Positions 25,505-34,547 are shown, numbered from the stretch's first letter. The stretch is DNA of 64,000 nt from Salinadaptatus halalkaliphilus (GCF_006543045.1 NZ_RBZW01000011.1:1-64000), one strand, 5' to 3'. Program-made: numbers and translations. The notes: a model not told the origin generated them from the sequence alone.

Positions 25505-25948
25505 ATGGCAGTCGAAGCTACGAGCGCAGGCGCAATCCTCTTCCGCGATACGCGGGGCCGGCGCGAGTATCTTCTACTCAAGAGCCGCCCAGGCGACTGG
25601 GAGTTTCCCAAGGGCGGTGTCGAAGGAGATGAAGAGCTACAACAGACGGCGATCCGCGAAGTAACGGAAGAGGCAGGTATCGAGGAGTTCCGGCTACTCG
25701 ACGGCTTTCGCGAGGACTACAACTACGTCTTCGAGGCGAACGGCAACACCATCCATAAGACCGTTCACCTCTTTGTCGCGAAGTCCTTCGAGGCGAGTGC
25801 GGAACTCTCACACGAACATCGCGACCTCCAGTGGCGCGACTACGAGCAGGCGATCAACACCGTCACGCAGGACGGGCCGCGAGAAATCTTAGAACAGGCC
25901 CACGAGTTCTTGGACGAGCGCGAGGAGGAGAAAGCGGACGACGCGTAA
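25505..25948 (+). CDS. Nudix hydrolase (Ap4A hydrolase-like)
   Basis: A 147-residue protein with a complete Nudix box GGVEGDEELQQTAIREVTEEAGI (37-59): Gly37, Glu43, Arg51-Glu52 and Glu55-Glu56. WEFPKGG before it is typical of diadenosine polyphosphate hydrolases and mRNA-decapping-like Nudix enzymes. The likely substrate is a dinucleoside polyphosphate, by family resemblance only. The ATG at 25505 is preceded by a TATA-like TCTTAACG about 27 bases upstream, so probably leaderless. Confidence 0.88.
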   Translation: MAVEATSAGAILFRDTRGRREYLLLKSRPGDWEFPKGGVEGDEELQQTAIREVTEEAGIEEFRLLDGFREDYNYVFEANGNTIHKTVHLFVAKSFEASAELSHEHRDLQWRDYEQAINTVTQDGPREILEQAHEFLDEREEEKADDA

Positions 25949-26055
25949 CGGCTCCTCGAGGCCGGCAGTCGGTCCTCGCTACGAAACCGCGTCGCATCCT
26001 GGGAGGACACGGTCGGGCTACCGGGCGCTACGGCCTGGCGATAGTCGCTCCCACG

Positions 26056-27075
26056 TCATTTCAGCGAACCGGCCACCTTCTTGTAGGCCGATTTCGCCAC
26101 GGTCATCTCGAGGCCCGACGACTCGACCACGTAGTACGGTCGCAGTTCGCCGTTGAACTTCCCTTTGTACTCACAGAGTCGTTCGGTGTTGGCACCGACG
26201 AGGTCGTAGCCGGTCACCGACTCGAGGGCCGGATCGGTGACGATATCCTCGAGGATGACCCGGTGGAGGACGGTGTTGACGCTGACGTGGTCGTAGGAGG
26301 CGGTGACGCCGCCCTGCCAGTAGTAGGCCAGATCGTTCGAAAAGAGCGCGAGGATGCCGCTTTTGTACTCGCCGTCGGGAGTTCGGGCGACGTAGACGCG
26401 CCAGCGGTCCTCGGAGAGCGAGGCGAGCAGATCGCGCAGGAACGGTCGGGTCAGCGGCGCCGTATCGTCGTACTCCGCGTACTGCTCGACGACGTCGTCG
26501 TAGATTCGCATGGCTGCATCGATCCCTTCGGTTTCGACCTCGAGGTCGAGCTCCTCGTACCGGCGCATTTCGTTTCGTAGACTCTTCGAAAAGCCCGTCA
26601 TGGCGTCCTCGATGTCGGTGCAACCCTCGAGATCGACGACGTAGGTGAACTCCGGTTCGACCGCGAAATCGTTCCAGCCGTAGGGCCGAGGGTCGTCGTA
26701 GCCGACGGGACAGGTCATCCGAAAGAGCGTCGATCGCTCCCCGACCTCGAGGTCGTCGACGACGCCGCCGGCCAGTTCGGCGTTGATCCGCTCCCACTTT
26801 CGACGTTTCGGACTGTTGGGGTCGATGAGCGGGCCCAGACGAGGGACGCCGAGCGAGACGGGCGGCGAGAAGACAGTTCGCCCGACCGCCTTCTCGTCGA
26901 TGAACACCGGCAGTAGGCCGACCGCCTGCTGGCCCTTGTACGCCCCGTAGAGACGTATTTCGGCGTCGGTGTGAGCGTCGAGTACGGCAAGCGCGTCGGG
27001 ATCGTGAAAGATCTCGAACCCGCTGTTGGGGAGGGCGTTCCGCCAGGCCTCGAGATCGATTCGTTCGATATCCAT
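26056..27075 (-). CDS. FemAB/GNAT-like acyl or aminoacyl transferase
   Basis: A 339-residue protein with the double-GNAT layout of FemAB-like proteins (acetyltransferase group 6): N-terminal half FEIFHDPDALAVLDAHTDAEIRLYGAYKGQQAVGLLPVF, middle FSKSLRNEMRRYEELDLEVE (about 173-192), and C-terminal RWRVYVARTPDGEYKSGILALFSNDLAYYWQGGVTASYDHVSVNTVLHRVILED. In bacteria relatives add amino acids to cell-wall or exopolysaccharide precursors; archaea lack murein. With the neighbouring glycosyltransferases, a role in surface-glycan modification is plausible. Confidence 0.8.
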   Translation of the reverse strand: MDIERIDLEAWRNALPNSGFEIFHDPDALAVLDAHTDAEIRLYGAYKGQQAVGLLPVFIDEKAVGRTVFSPPVSLGVPRLGPLIDPNSPKRRKWERINAELAGGVVDDLEVGERSTLFRMTCPVGYDDPRPYGWNDFAVEPEFTYVVDLEGCTDIEDAMTGFSKSLRNEMRRYEELDLEVETEGIDAAMRIYDDVVEQYAEYDDTAPLTRPFLRDLLASLSEDRWRVYVARTPDGEYKSGILALFSNDLAYYWQGGVTASYDHVSVNTVLHRVILEDIVTDPALESVTGYDLVGANTERLCEYKGKFNGELRPYYVVESSGLEMTVAKSAYKKVAGSLK

Positions 27076-27179
27076 GTGCGTGTCCGATCGGTGACCGATC
27101 GTTTTGTTATCACGGTAGTACCAGCCTCGTCGCGTACTCGTGGCGTCGTAAACGAGTTCCTAGACGCGGTAGGGGGAGC

Positions 27180-27799
27180 GTGGAGCCCTCGAATTCGGAC
27201 GATGGAGCCGTCGACGGCTGGCTTCGGATTTTTTGGCAGAAGAACCGTTATGGCACACACCTCGAGCGCCGGCTTCGGGGCTATCCAGACCACGGGTCCC
27301 TCGAGACGGCCGCGACGACGATCCTGCGCGTCGCCGAGCGACGCGGCTCTTCAGTGCTCGCCTGTGACGCGAACGTCGTTCCGCTGTACTTCGAACTGCT
27401 CGAGGACGAGCGGGCCGCCCGGATCGTCGACTCGTTGGCGTCCCTCGAGACGGCTCGCGGGCTTCGAATGCGTGCACGGCCGTTCACGTATCGGGTGGTG
27501 CGCACGGAGTTCTTGCTCTACCGGGATATCACTACCACGTCTGGCCCTGGAACAGCTTCGCGTACGCGAACGGACCCTGCCGGTACGGCTACGCGGATCG
27601 GGCGCGCCGAGAAGTCGCACGGATCGAACGCTCCCTCGAGCGCTACGGCACCTTCCTCGAGGTATTATCGCTCGACGGTGGTCCCTACGTCAAACGCGGT
27701 TACGCGAGCGCCGCGGACTTCACCGCCGCGGCCGCGCTGTGGCTCGAGTTCCGGCACGCGAGCGATCGCCCGGATCGGCGCTCCGGCGCGGAGTCATGA
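27180..27799 (+). pseudogene. frameshifted gene of unknown family
   Basis: The frame from 27180 (GTG) encodes WLRIFWQKNRYGTHLE...FTYRVVRTEFLLYR up to about 27524. The same coding character then continues only in another frame (GYHYHVWPWNSFAYANGPCRY...LSLDGGPYVKRGYAS) to the TGA at 27797-27799. One missing G in the run at 27523-27525 restores a single product of about 206 residues. It is either a recent frameshift mutation or a sequencing error. The end overlaps the glycosyltransferase end by a few bases. Family not recognised; it sits between surface-glycan genes. Confidence 0.6.
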
Positions 27800-29101
27800 C
27801 CGCTCCTCGAAGGTCGCCAGAATGTCCGCCCAGTCGGTCGCTGCCCGCTCGAGCGAGCAACTGTCGCGAACGTCGGTCGCGTTCGCGCCGAGGCGCTGCC
27901 GTTCGTCGACGCTCTCGAGCGCTCGTGCCATCGCCGCGGCGATCGTCGCCGGCTCGCGATCCGGAACGACGATCCCGTTTTCGCCGTCGGTGACGACGTC
28001 TGCAATCGAACCGACCCGCGGAACGATGGGCGCGAGCCCGGTCGCCATGGCCTCGAGCATGACCAGCGGCAGCGCGTCCCGCTTCGACGTGAGCACGAAC
28101 GCATCGGAACGCCGGTAGTAGGTCAGGGGATCGTCGACCCAGCCCGGGAGATCGACGCGGTCCTCGAGTCCGTAGGCACGACAGTCGCGAGCGACGGCCG
28201 ACCGCAGCGGGCCCTCGCCGACCATCGCTGCGCGAACGTCGTAGCCCGAGCGCTCGAGGGCTGCGAGCGCGGCGACGAACCGCCTCGGGTCCTTCTCGGC
28301 GCTGAACCGGCCCACCCAGACGAAGTCGTACTCGGTGTCGGGGAGCTCTGGTTGGGCGGTCGGTCGGTCGTCGTCACCCCGATCGTCGACGGGCGGTTTA
28401 CCGGCGGCCTCGAGCGGTCGATAGGTCTCGATGTCGATCGGGTTCGTCAGCCGTGCGATCCGGTCGGGGTCGACGCCGGCTCGAGCCAGTCGCTTGGCGT
28501 GATCGCTCCCCGGAACGGAGACGACATCGAAGCGCCGGAACAGCCACCGGGGGAGCGGGCCGTACCACCGGCGGGCGTGGTGATCGAGATCGATTCCGAT
28601 GATCCCGAGGTGAGCGGGGTAACCGTAGACGGCCCTGCAGACGAGCGCGTAGATCCCGTAGGGAACGAGCGAGATCGAGACGACCGCGTCGTACTCGTTT
28701 CGATACCCCTCGTAGAGAGCGACAAAGAGCAGGGCCACGACGCGGAGAATCCGGGGTCCAACATCGGGCACGAAAACGTGGCGCGCGCCGTCGATGTCGG
28801 TCGTCGGATCCAGACAGACGAGCGTCGTCTCGCCGGCGACGGCTGCGAGGGGCCCGTAGTGGCGGTCGTTCTTGTGTGCGAGCCCGGTGATGACGAGGAC
28901 GCGTTCGTCCGTGGTCGCCGATCTGGCGGTCTCGTCGCTGGACTCACGAGCGTCGTCTTCGGCCGTCGGATCGTGTCCGTGTCTCCCGCTCGAGGAGTCG
29001 GTCTCCTGGCTGCCCATTGGGCTCGAGCCAACCGATGGCGCTGTTTCCCGTCGAGAGTCGTCGGCCTCATCCGTCTCGGGCTCGGTCGCTGGCTGGCTCA
29101 T
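27794..29101 (-). CDS. GT4-type glycosyltransferase
   Basis: A 435-residue protein. The first about 65 residues are a Ser/Asp/Glu-rich disordered leader. The GT-B N-domain begins at RVLVITGLAHKNDRHYG. The C-domain has DFVWVGRFSAEKDPRRFVAALAAL (about 270-293), VGEGPLRSAV, and SDAFVLTSKRDALPLVMLEAMATGLAPIVPRVGS, the nucleotide-sugar binding E-x7-E region of GT4. It likely transfers sugars onto a surface glycan or lipid. Its start overlaps the stop of the upstream toroid-protein gene by ATGA, so the two are an operon. Confidence 0.9.
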   Translation of the reverse strand: MSQPATEPETDEADDSRRETAPSVGSSPMGSQETDSSSGRHGHDPTAEDDARESSDETARSATTDERVLVITGLAHKNDRHYGPLAAVAGETTLVCLDPTTDIDGARHVFVPDVGPRILRVVALLFVALYEGYRNEYDAVVSISLVPYGIYALVCRAVYGYPAHLGIIGIDLDHHARRWYGPLPRWLFRRFDVVSVPGSDHAKRLARAGVDPDRIARLTNPIDIETYRPLEAAGKPPVDDRGDDDRPTAQPELPDTEYDFVWVGRFSAEKDPRRFVAALAALERSGYDVRAAMVGEGPLRSAVARDCRAYGLEDRVDLPGWVDDPLTYYRRSDAFVLTSKRDALPLVMLEAMATGLAPIVPRVGSIADVVTDGENGIVVPDREPATIAAAMARALESVDERQRLGANATDVRDSCSLERAATDWADILATFEERS

Positions 29102-30441
29102 CGGTTCCTGGCGCTCGGGGGCCGGTGGGAATCGCCATCGACGGCCGCGGTACCCTGCTGGGCGTTACCGTCGTCTCGCCGAGCACTCGCCAGCAAGAGT
29201 TCCGAGAGCGCGTAGCTCATCCAGCCCTGGCACCACCGCATCAGCGTGACATGCTTCGTGTGGTGGCGGAACTTTCGATAGTAAAACTGTCCCTCCTCGA
29301 CCTGGAGGTTCGCGAGCACCCACCGGAGGATCCGCTCGGCGAACTCGAGGTCGCCCTCGCGAGTGAACACGAGCATTCCCTGCGTGCTGGCGTGGATGTC
29401 CCGCGGGTAGGCATTGGCTTCGTCGAAGTTCGGCGCGCCGTCGAGTTCGAACAGCTCCTCGCGGTAGAACCGAAGGGCCGACTCCAGAGTGTCGGCGTAC
29501 CGGTCGGCGTCGACGGTGTCGCGATAGCGCTGGAAGGCCTCGATGACGAACCCGTTGTGATGGCTGTCCATCGAGAGATGCGACGCCGAGGCGGGCAGCC
29601 GATAGGGCCAGCCGCCGCGGTCGGTCTGGTTCGTGGCGATGTGATCGAGGATCTTCGTCGCACGCTCGCGATAGTCCTCGTCGCCGAAGTAGTCGTAGAG
29701 GTCGACCAGCATACCCGCTCCGAGCGCGGCCGAATTGATCGTATAGGAGTCCTCGGGGTGGTTCATGTGGTAGTCGATCTTCGCGCCGTCCTCGACCTCG
29801 CGGTAGTGTAGATCCTCGACGAGGAAGTCGGCCGCCGTGCGGGCGAGGTCGGCGTGGGCGGTTGCACGGTCGGCATCTACCCGATCCGACCCCGTCGCGA
29901 GTCGGGCACGCTGAAGGAGCGCGTGAACGGCGTAGGCCGTCGAAACGATGTCGGGATCGCTCGGTACCCCTTTGGTATGGAGGTGCTGAATCGGATGGCG
30001 GTGCCCGCCACAGAAGCCGCTGTAGTCGGTGATCCGTTCTTCGACGAGCCAGTCGGTGAGCCGGTCGGCTTCCCCGACCGGATCGAAAGCGTTCGCAACC
30101 GGCGCGTCCGTACGCGCCAGTTCGTGATAGTTCAGATTCGCCATCGCAAACAGCGCCGTACCCTTGTAGTTGCGCCGCTGTTCGACGCGAAAGAGCGGCC
30201 TGACGTCGACCGGCGCTCGCTTGACTGTCTCCTGGACGGCCAGGTTGAGAAATCGATTCTCGAACGGCAGCGCCTGCAGGAGCTGGCTGCTCAGTCCGTC
30301 GCCGTAATCCGGGCCGACGTACTCCCGACGGCGGGCGTACGCAAGCGTCGAATCCAGTACCTGTCCGTATCGCTCGAGCGCCCGACTGTTTACGGTCGTC
30401 TCGGTTCCCCCAGTGCGGTCGGGAACGCTGTGGGTCTGCAT
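29098..30441 (-). CDS. alpha/alpha-toroid protein (glycosyl-hydrolase-like fold), function unknown
   Basis: A 447-residue, mostly helical protein. Repeated helical pairs with GGHRHPIQHLHTKGVPSDPDIVSTAYAVHALL, YTINSAALGAGMLVDLYDYFG and DRGGWPYRLPASASHLSMDSHHNGFVIEAFQRY suggest an (alpha/alpha)6 barrel as in polysaccharide lyases, GH88/105 or terpene cyclases. Haloarchaeal relatives are often mislabelled antibiotic ABC transporter permease, which does not fit because there are no membrane helices. Overlap (ATGA) with the GT4 gene and divergence from DUF354 point to glycan metabolism. Confidence 0.75.
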   Translation of the reverse strand: MQTHSVPDRTGGTETTVNSRALERYGQVLDSTLAYARRREYVGPDYGDGLSSQLLQALPFENRFLNLAVQETVKRAPVDVRPLFRVEQRRNYKGTALFAMANLNYHELARTDAPVANAFDPVGEADRLTDWLVEERITDYSGFCGGHRHPIQHLHTKGVPSDPDIVSTAYAVHALLQRARLATGSDRVDADRATAHADLARTAADFLVEDLHYREVEDGAKIDYHMNHPEDSYTINSAALGAGMLVDLYDYFGDEDYRERATKILDHIATNQTDRGGWPYRLPASASHLSMDSHHNGFVIEAFQRYRDTVDADRYADTLESALRFYREELFELDGAPNFDEANAYPRDIHASTQGMLVFTREGDLEFAERILRWVLANLQVEEGQFYYRKFRHHTKHVTLMRWCQGWMSYALSELLLASARRDDGNAQQGTAAVDGDSHRPPSARNR

Positions 30442-30604
30442 CGACGGCAGCCTCGAGTCCGACGGCCATTATTATCCGTTCGCTACCCGGACGCCGGTGG
30501 TGGAAGGTCGCCGGTACGCGCGCCGGTTCCGGTCGCTGTGGCGGGTATGGGGCTGATAACAAATTCCGCCGGGAGCGCACTGGCAACGAGAGGTGTCTGT
30601 CAGC

Positions 30605-31723
30605 ATGCACTATCTGTTCTTTACGAACACGCCGGCCCACGTCCACCTGTACAAACACGCCGTCAGACGGCTTCGTGAGCAGGGCCACGAGGTGCTCGTC
30701 CTCGCACGGGACTACACCTGTACCGTCGACTTGCTCGAGTGGTACGACCTCCCCTTCGCGGTCTATGGCGCCTGTGACACCTCGAAAGGCTCGCTGTTGA
30801 GCCGGCTGCCGGCCCACTACGTCAACGCGATCCGACGGGCTCGTCGGTTCGACCCGGACCTGATCTTCGGAATGGGCGGCTACGCGGCTCACACCGGTGC
30901 GGTAACCCGAACCCCGACGGTCCTGCTGATTGACTCCGAGCCAGCGTCGTTCGATCACTCGATTTCGACGCCGTTCGCGCGGACGATCCTCACCCCGAAC
31001 ACGTTCCGAAAGGACCTCGGCGAGGACCACTACGTCTTTCCGGGACTCAAAGAGTGCGCCTACCTCCATCCGTCGGTCTACGAGCCGAATCCATCGGTCC
31101 GTGACCGCCTCGGCGTCGGCCCCGACGAGTCGTATGCCATCCTCCGGCTCAACGCCTTCGGCTCCCAGCACGATGTCGGCAAGCAGGGACTGACGGGCGA
31201 CGATCGCCGTGAAATCGTCGCCCGTCTCGCCGAGGACGCGACCGTCCTCGTCTCCGACGAAGGCCAGGACGCCGACCTCGAGGGGCTGGCGGCTCGTTCG
31301 TTCGATCTCCATCCTGCACTGCTACACGACGCGCTGGCGGAAGCCTCGCTGCTGGTCGCCGACACCCAGACGATGGTCACCGAGGCCGCCCTGCTTGGCA
31401 CGCCGGCGATCCGCTCGAACTCCTTCGTCGGCGAGGACGACATGGGAAACTTCGTCGAACTCGAGCGCCAGGGCCTGATCCACAACGTGACCACGACCGA
31501 GAAGATCCTCGAGCGGGCGGGCTCGTTGCTCGGCGACGACGGCGTCGAGGGCACCTGGCAACGGCGCCGCCGGGAGTTTTTGGCTGATACCGTGAACCTG
31601 ACGGATGTCGTCGTCGAGGTCGCACTCGCCAACGGCTACGTCGACGACCTCGAGTCGGTCCGACAGTTCGACCGATCCTCGCGGCCGGACGCCGCCGACT
31701 CCATCGGTATCGGCGGCGATTGA
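30605..31723 (+). CDS. DUF354 family GT-B-like protein
   Basis: A 372-residue protein beginning MHYLFFTNTPAHVHLYKHAVRRLREQGHEVLVLARDY, typical of archaeal DUF354, which shares the GT-B fold of UDP-GlcNAc 2-epimerases and glycosyltransferases. Further conserved parts: FGMGGYAAHTGAVTRTPTVLLIDSEPASF and ADTQTMVTEAALLGTPAIRSNSFVGEDDMGNFVELE (about 258-293), where the C-domain sugar-nucleotide site would be. It probably makes or transfers an activated sugar for surface glycans. Its TGA stop is the left duplication of a palindrome relic. Confidence 0.85.
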   Translation: MHYLFFTNTPAHVHLYKHAVRRLREQGHEVLVLARDYTCTVDLLEWYDLPFAVYGACDTSKGSLLSRLPAHYVNAIRRARRFDPDLIFGMGGYAAHTGAVTRTPTVLLIDSEPASFDHSISTPFARTILTPNTFRKDLGEDHYVFPGLKECAYLHPSVYEPNPSVRDRLGVGPDESYAILRLNAFGSQHDVGKQGLTGDDRREIVARLAEDATVLVSDEGQDADLEGLAARSFDLHPALLHDALAEASLLVADTQTMVTEAALLGTPAIRSNSFVGEDDMGNFVELERQGLIHNVTTTEKILERAGSLLGDDGVEGTWQRRRREFLADTVNLTDVVVEVALANGYVDDLESVRQFDRSSRPDAADSIGIGGD

Positions 31724-31741
31724 TACACGAGATCCGTATGA
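31721..31741. mobile_element. deletion relic of the palindromic element
   Basis: TGA-TAC ... CCGTA-TGA with only a few bases between the two ends: both termini and both TGA duplications are present but the core is missing. The left TGA is the stop codon of the DUF354 gene. Confidence 0.4.
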
Positions 31742-31853
31742 GATGGTGTGTTGTAGCTACAGCGAGTTCTCGAGATCGACCGGCGTCGTCAGGGACTCGG
31801 TCGCGGGTTCGGTAGATCGTTCGCGCAAAAATCGGTGAGAGCCGAGGCGTTTC

Positions 31854-31873
31854 GAATATATATATATATATTC
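31854..31873. promoter_or_regulatory. 20-bp TA palindrome upstream of glnA
   Basis: GAATATATATATATATATTC is its own reverse complement. In a genome this G/C-rich such a run is rare. It could be a duplex-unwinding site, a regulator site or a promoter for an unseen transcript. Confidence 0.4.
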
Positions 31874-32104
31874 CACCGAACCAGTCCGATACCGTGGTCG
31901 CTCTACTCGAACAATGGGCGAATTCGACACGAGCGATGTGATTTCCGACCAATGTAAACTCGTCGTCGGTGAACGTTCTGTACGTTCTCTAGCTCGGGCC
32001 GGAAGATTTCGAACGGAGTCAAACCTATCCGCCGATGTGAACCAGATTATATCTAGAATGTCCAATTCTGAGTTGATCTGCGTATATTCGCCCACAACAG
32101 TAGA

Positions 32105-32113
32105 GCTTTAATA
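32105..32113 (+). promoter_or_regulatory. TATA box of glnA
   Basis: GCTTTAATA is centred about 33 bases before the ATG at 32143. Transcription would begin a few bases before the start codon, giving a very short leader. Confidence 0.45.
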
Positions 32114-32142
32114 GTAGAATCCATTGTCCTACTCGATAGAAG

Positions 32143-33498
32143 ATGACAGGTGGAAACCTGACTACCGCAGAAGAGGAGGTACTGAACGAGATCGAAGAAG
32201 AAGATGTCGACTTCCTTCGATTACAGTTTACCGACATTCTTGGTACGGTCAAAAACGTCGCCGTCCCGGCCCGACAGGCCGAGAAAGCCTTCACCGATGG
32301 CATCTACTTCGACGGCTCCTCGATCGAAGGCTTCGTTCGCATTCAGGAGTCGGACATGCGTCTCGTGCCCGACCCCGACACGTTCGCCATCCTCCCCTGG
32401 AGACAGGGCGAGGAAAGCGCGGCCGCCCGGATGATCTGTGACGTCTACGACACCTCGACGGACGAACCCTTCGAGGGCGACCCACGTCGCGTGCTCAAGA
32501 ATGCCCTCGAGCGCGCCGAAGAGATGGGCTACGAGGTCAACTTCGCGCCCGAACCCGAGTTCTTCATGTTCGAGGAAGACGAGGACGGCCGCGCGACGAC
32601 CGACACCGCCGACCACGGCGGCTACTTCGACCTCGCGCCGAAAGACCTCGCCAGCGACGTGCGCCGCGACATCATCTACGGGCTCGAGGACATGGGCTTC
32701 GAGATTGAAGCCAGCCACCACGAGGTCGCCCGCGGCCAGTACGAGATCAACTTCGAGTACGACGACGCGCTGTCGACGGCAGACAACGTCGCGACCTTCC
32801 GCACCGTCGTCCGGGCCATCGCCGCCCAACACGATCTTCACGCAACCTTCATGCCCAAGCCCATCCCGAAGATCAACGGCTCGGGGATGCACACCCACAT
32901 GTCCCTGATGACCGAGGACGGCGAGAACGCCTTCCACGACGAGAGCGACGAGTTCAACCTGAGCGACACCGCACACTCCTATCTCGCTGGCGTTCTCGAG
33001 CACGCGCCCGCGATCACGGCCATCGCGAACCCGACGGTAAACAGCTACAAGCGCCTGGTCCCAGGCTACGAGGCACCCGTCTACGTCGCCTGGTCCGACC
33101 GCAACCGCTCGGCGCTCGTGCGCAAACCGGCCGCACGTATCCCTGCCGCCTCGCGCATCGAACTGCGCTCGCCCGATCCCTCGTGTAACCCGTACCTCGC
33201 GTTCGCCGTCATGATTCAGGCAGGTCTTGACGGCATCGAGCAGGACCTCGAGTGTCCGGACCCGGTTCGGGAGAACATCTACGAGTTCGACGAAGCAAAG
33301 CGCGAAGAGTACGGCATCGAGACGCTGCCGTCGAACCTCGGCGAAGCCGTCGACGCCTTAGAGGAAGACGAAGTCATCTACGATGCCCTCGGCGAACACG
33401 TCGCACCGAAGTTCGTCGAAGCCAAGAGCCAGGAGTTCGAGGAGTACCTCGTCGACGTCTCCGACTGGGAGCTCGATCGCTACCTCGAGACGTTCTGA
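32143..33498 (+). CDS. glnA: glutamine synthetase type I
   Basis: ATP-dependent ligation of ammonia to glutamate; the main ammonia-assimilation step. 451 residues. FDGSSIEGF (56-64), [11 protein letters not shown] (metal-binding Glu residues, about 138-148), [11 protein letters not shown] (about 244-254), [40 protein letters not shown] (about 325-365) are the conserved blocks. The adenylylation-site Tyr segment of GSI-beta is absent, so it is a GSI-alpha-type enzyme, probably controlled by feedback or PII-like proteins rather than adenylylation. It is monocistronic, with the palindromic element about 100 bp downstream. Confidence 0.97.
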   Translation: MTGGNLTTAEEEVLNEIEEEDVDFLRLQFTDILGTVKNVAVPARQAEKAFTDGIYFDGSSIEGFVRIQESDMRLVPDPDTFAILPWRQGEESAAARMICDVYDTSTDEPFEGDPRRVLKNALERAEEMGYEVNFAPEPEFFMFEEDEDGRATTDTADHGGYFDLAPKDLASDVRRDIIYGLEDMGFEIEASHHEVARGQYEINFEYDDALSTADNVATFRTVVRAIAAQHDLHATFMPKPIPKINGSGMHTHMSLMTEDGENAFHDESDEFNLSDTAHSYLAGVLEHAPAITAIANPTVNSYKRLVPGYEAPVYVAWSDRNRSALVRKPAARIPAASRIELRSPDPSCNPYLAFAVMIQAGLDGIEQDLECPDPVRENIYEFDEAKREEYGIETLPSNLGEAVDALEEDEVIYDALGEHVAPKFVEAKSQEFEEYLVDVSDWELDRYLETF

Positions 33499-33601
33499 TC
33501 GACAGTAGACGAGGCGCTACTCTCGAGCGGCTCGTTGCCTCCTCACTGAGGGATTATCGTCGGGGTTCATAGATTTCTCGACCGGGGATCGAAACACAGT
33601 A

Positions 33602-33687
33602 TCATACGGCTTACTGTCCCGATGTACCAGCCCAGCTGCCGCCCGGGTCGCGGGTGGGCCGGAACTGACGGACAGGAAACCGTATCA
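33602..33687 (+). mobile_element. MITE-like palindromic element, copy 3 (A type, degenerate stem)
   Basis: An 80-bp core TACGGCTTACTGT ... ACAGGAAACCGTA flanked by TCA on both sides (33602-33604, 33685-33687). The central stem has mismatches compared with the other A copies. It lies between the convergent glnA and HTH genes. Confidence 0.7.
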
Positions 33688-33757
33688 ATCTCTGCGAGGC
33701 GACACATCCGGTTGGCTACGATAATCCCTAACTGTTGTGTGCGAACGCGGCGAGGCC

Positions 33758-33991
33758 CTAGTTCCTAACGACGTACTCGTCGCCCGATTTTTCGACGAGA
33801 CCCTCGCTTCTCAGGGACTGCAGGATGCTCAGAATGTCGATTTTCTTCGTGGCCAGCGACTGCTCCAGGTCGTCGACGGTTGCGCCGTCGGTCGCGTCGA
33901 GAAACAGATAGACGAGTTTCGCCTGTGCCGACTCGAGCGTATCTGGAATCGGGTCGGTCGATGGCGCCGTCCGTGGCTTCTGTGAATTCAT
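33758..33991 (-). CDS. small winged-helix (MarR/TrmB-like) DNA-binding protein
   Basis: 77 residues MNSQKPRTAPSTDPIPDTLESAQAKLVYLFLDATDGATVDDLEQSLATKKIDILSILQSLRSEGLVEKSGDEYVVRN. The last about 55 residues read as a winged helix: helix 1 (AQAKLVYLFLDA), turn-helix (TVDDLEQSLATKKIDILSILQSLRSEGLVE), then the wing (KSGDEYVVR). A probable transcriptional regulator. The ATG at 33991 is preferred to a GTG at 33997. It is divergent from the gene at 34160, a possible target. Confidence 0.75.
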   Translation of the reverse strand: MNSQKPRTAPSTDPIPDTLESAQAKLVYLFLDATDGATVDDLEQSLATKKIDILSILQSLRSEGLVEKSGDEYVVRN

Positions 33992-34036
33992 TGTCACTCG
34001 GTGCGTCCACGTTCTCGTATAAAAGAATCGCTGCGA

Positions 34037-34051
34037 ATGAGATTATATCTC
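34037..34051 (+). promoter_or_regulatory. TATA box inside a short inverted repeat
   Basis: GAGATTATATCTC (34039-34051) combines a TATA-like ATTATATC with a GAGAT/ATCTC inverted repeat, in the divergent region between the winged-helix gene and the 34160 gene. It could be both promoter and operator. Confidence 0.35.
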
Positions 34052-34159
34052 CCGGAGATGCCTAATATGTGTATCAGTGACACCGTCGCTCGAGACAGTC
34101 GGGGGCTACTGGGCGGCGACGGATGGCTTTACAATCGTCCCCGCTCGAGCGTCGAGCGG

Positions 34160-34504
34160 ATGACCGATATCGGCAGCGAGCCGCCCACACCACCGGACGA
34201 ACTCGACGAGGACCTCCGTGAAGCACTCGAGATACTTGCCGACCGAGAGCCGGCGACCCTCGAGGCGGTGGCGACGTACGCGACCGAGCTGGCGAGGTGG
34301 GCCGAGTCGACGGATCGGGCGCGGTCACAGCCTGTGACCGAACGCGACAGCCTCGAGGATGGAGAGACTGCTTCCTCGTCGGTCCCCGACGACGTTCCGG
34401 AAGGGGCGACCGTCTCGAAGACGGCTATCGCGGGCACGACCTACCGATACTATCAGTGGCGCGAGGGCGACGAGATCAAATCGAAGACGGTCGAGCTCGA
34501 GTGA
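34160..34504 (+). CDS. haloarchaeal conserved protein, unknown function
   Basis: 114 residues. An acidic helical N-terminal part (PPDELDEDLREALEILADREPATLEAVATYATELARWAE) is followed by a Ser/Asp-rich linker and a C-terminal strand segment GATVSKTAIAGTTYRYYQWREGDEIKSKTVELE, which resembles short DUF6788-like tails binding nucleic acid. No catalytic motif is visible. ATG at 34160 chosen; earlier in-frame starts exist. It is divergent from the winged-helix gene and convergent with the SDR gene. Confidence 0.7.
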   Translation: MTDIGSEPPTPPDELDEDLREALEILADREPATLEAVATYATELARWAESTDRARSQPVTERDSLEDGETASSSVPDDVPEGATVSKTAIAGTTYRYYQWREGDEIKSKTVELE

Positions 34505-34547
34505 CCGAGACCAGGTCCCACGCACCGTTTCGACGGGCGCTCGGATA

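Larger units (their letters stand above)
31742..32142. other. intergenic region upstream of glnA (about 400 bp)
   Basis: AT-richer than the surroundings. It holds a perfect 20-bp palindrome of alternating TA (31854-31873) and TATA-like boxes near 32041 and 32106. A 65-codon open frame at 31914-32111 lacks the third-position G/C bias and is not called. It probably carries glnA regulation. Confidence 0.5.

Noticed and set aside
26971-27993. Plus-strand open frame overlapping FemAB and the frameshifted gene
   Set aside because: Sequence is Arg/Ser-rich shadow translation; the coding signal follows the other frames.
31914-32111. 65-codon open frame upstream of glnA
   Set aside because: Composition is AT-rich and codon use is unlike the neighbours; more likely regulatory DNA.
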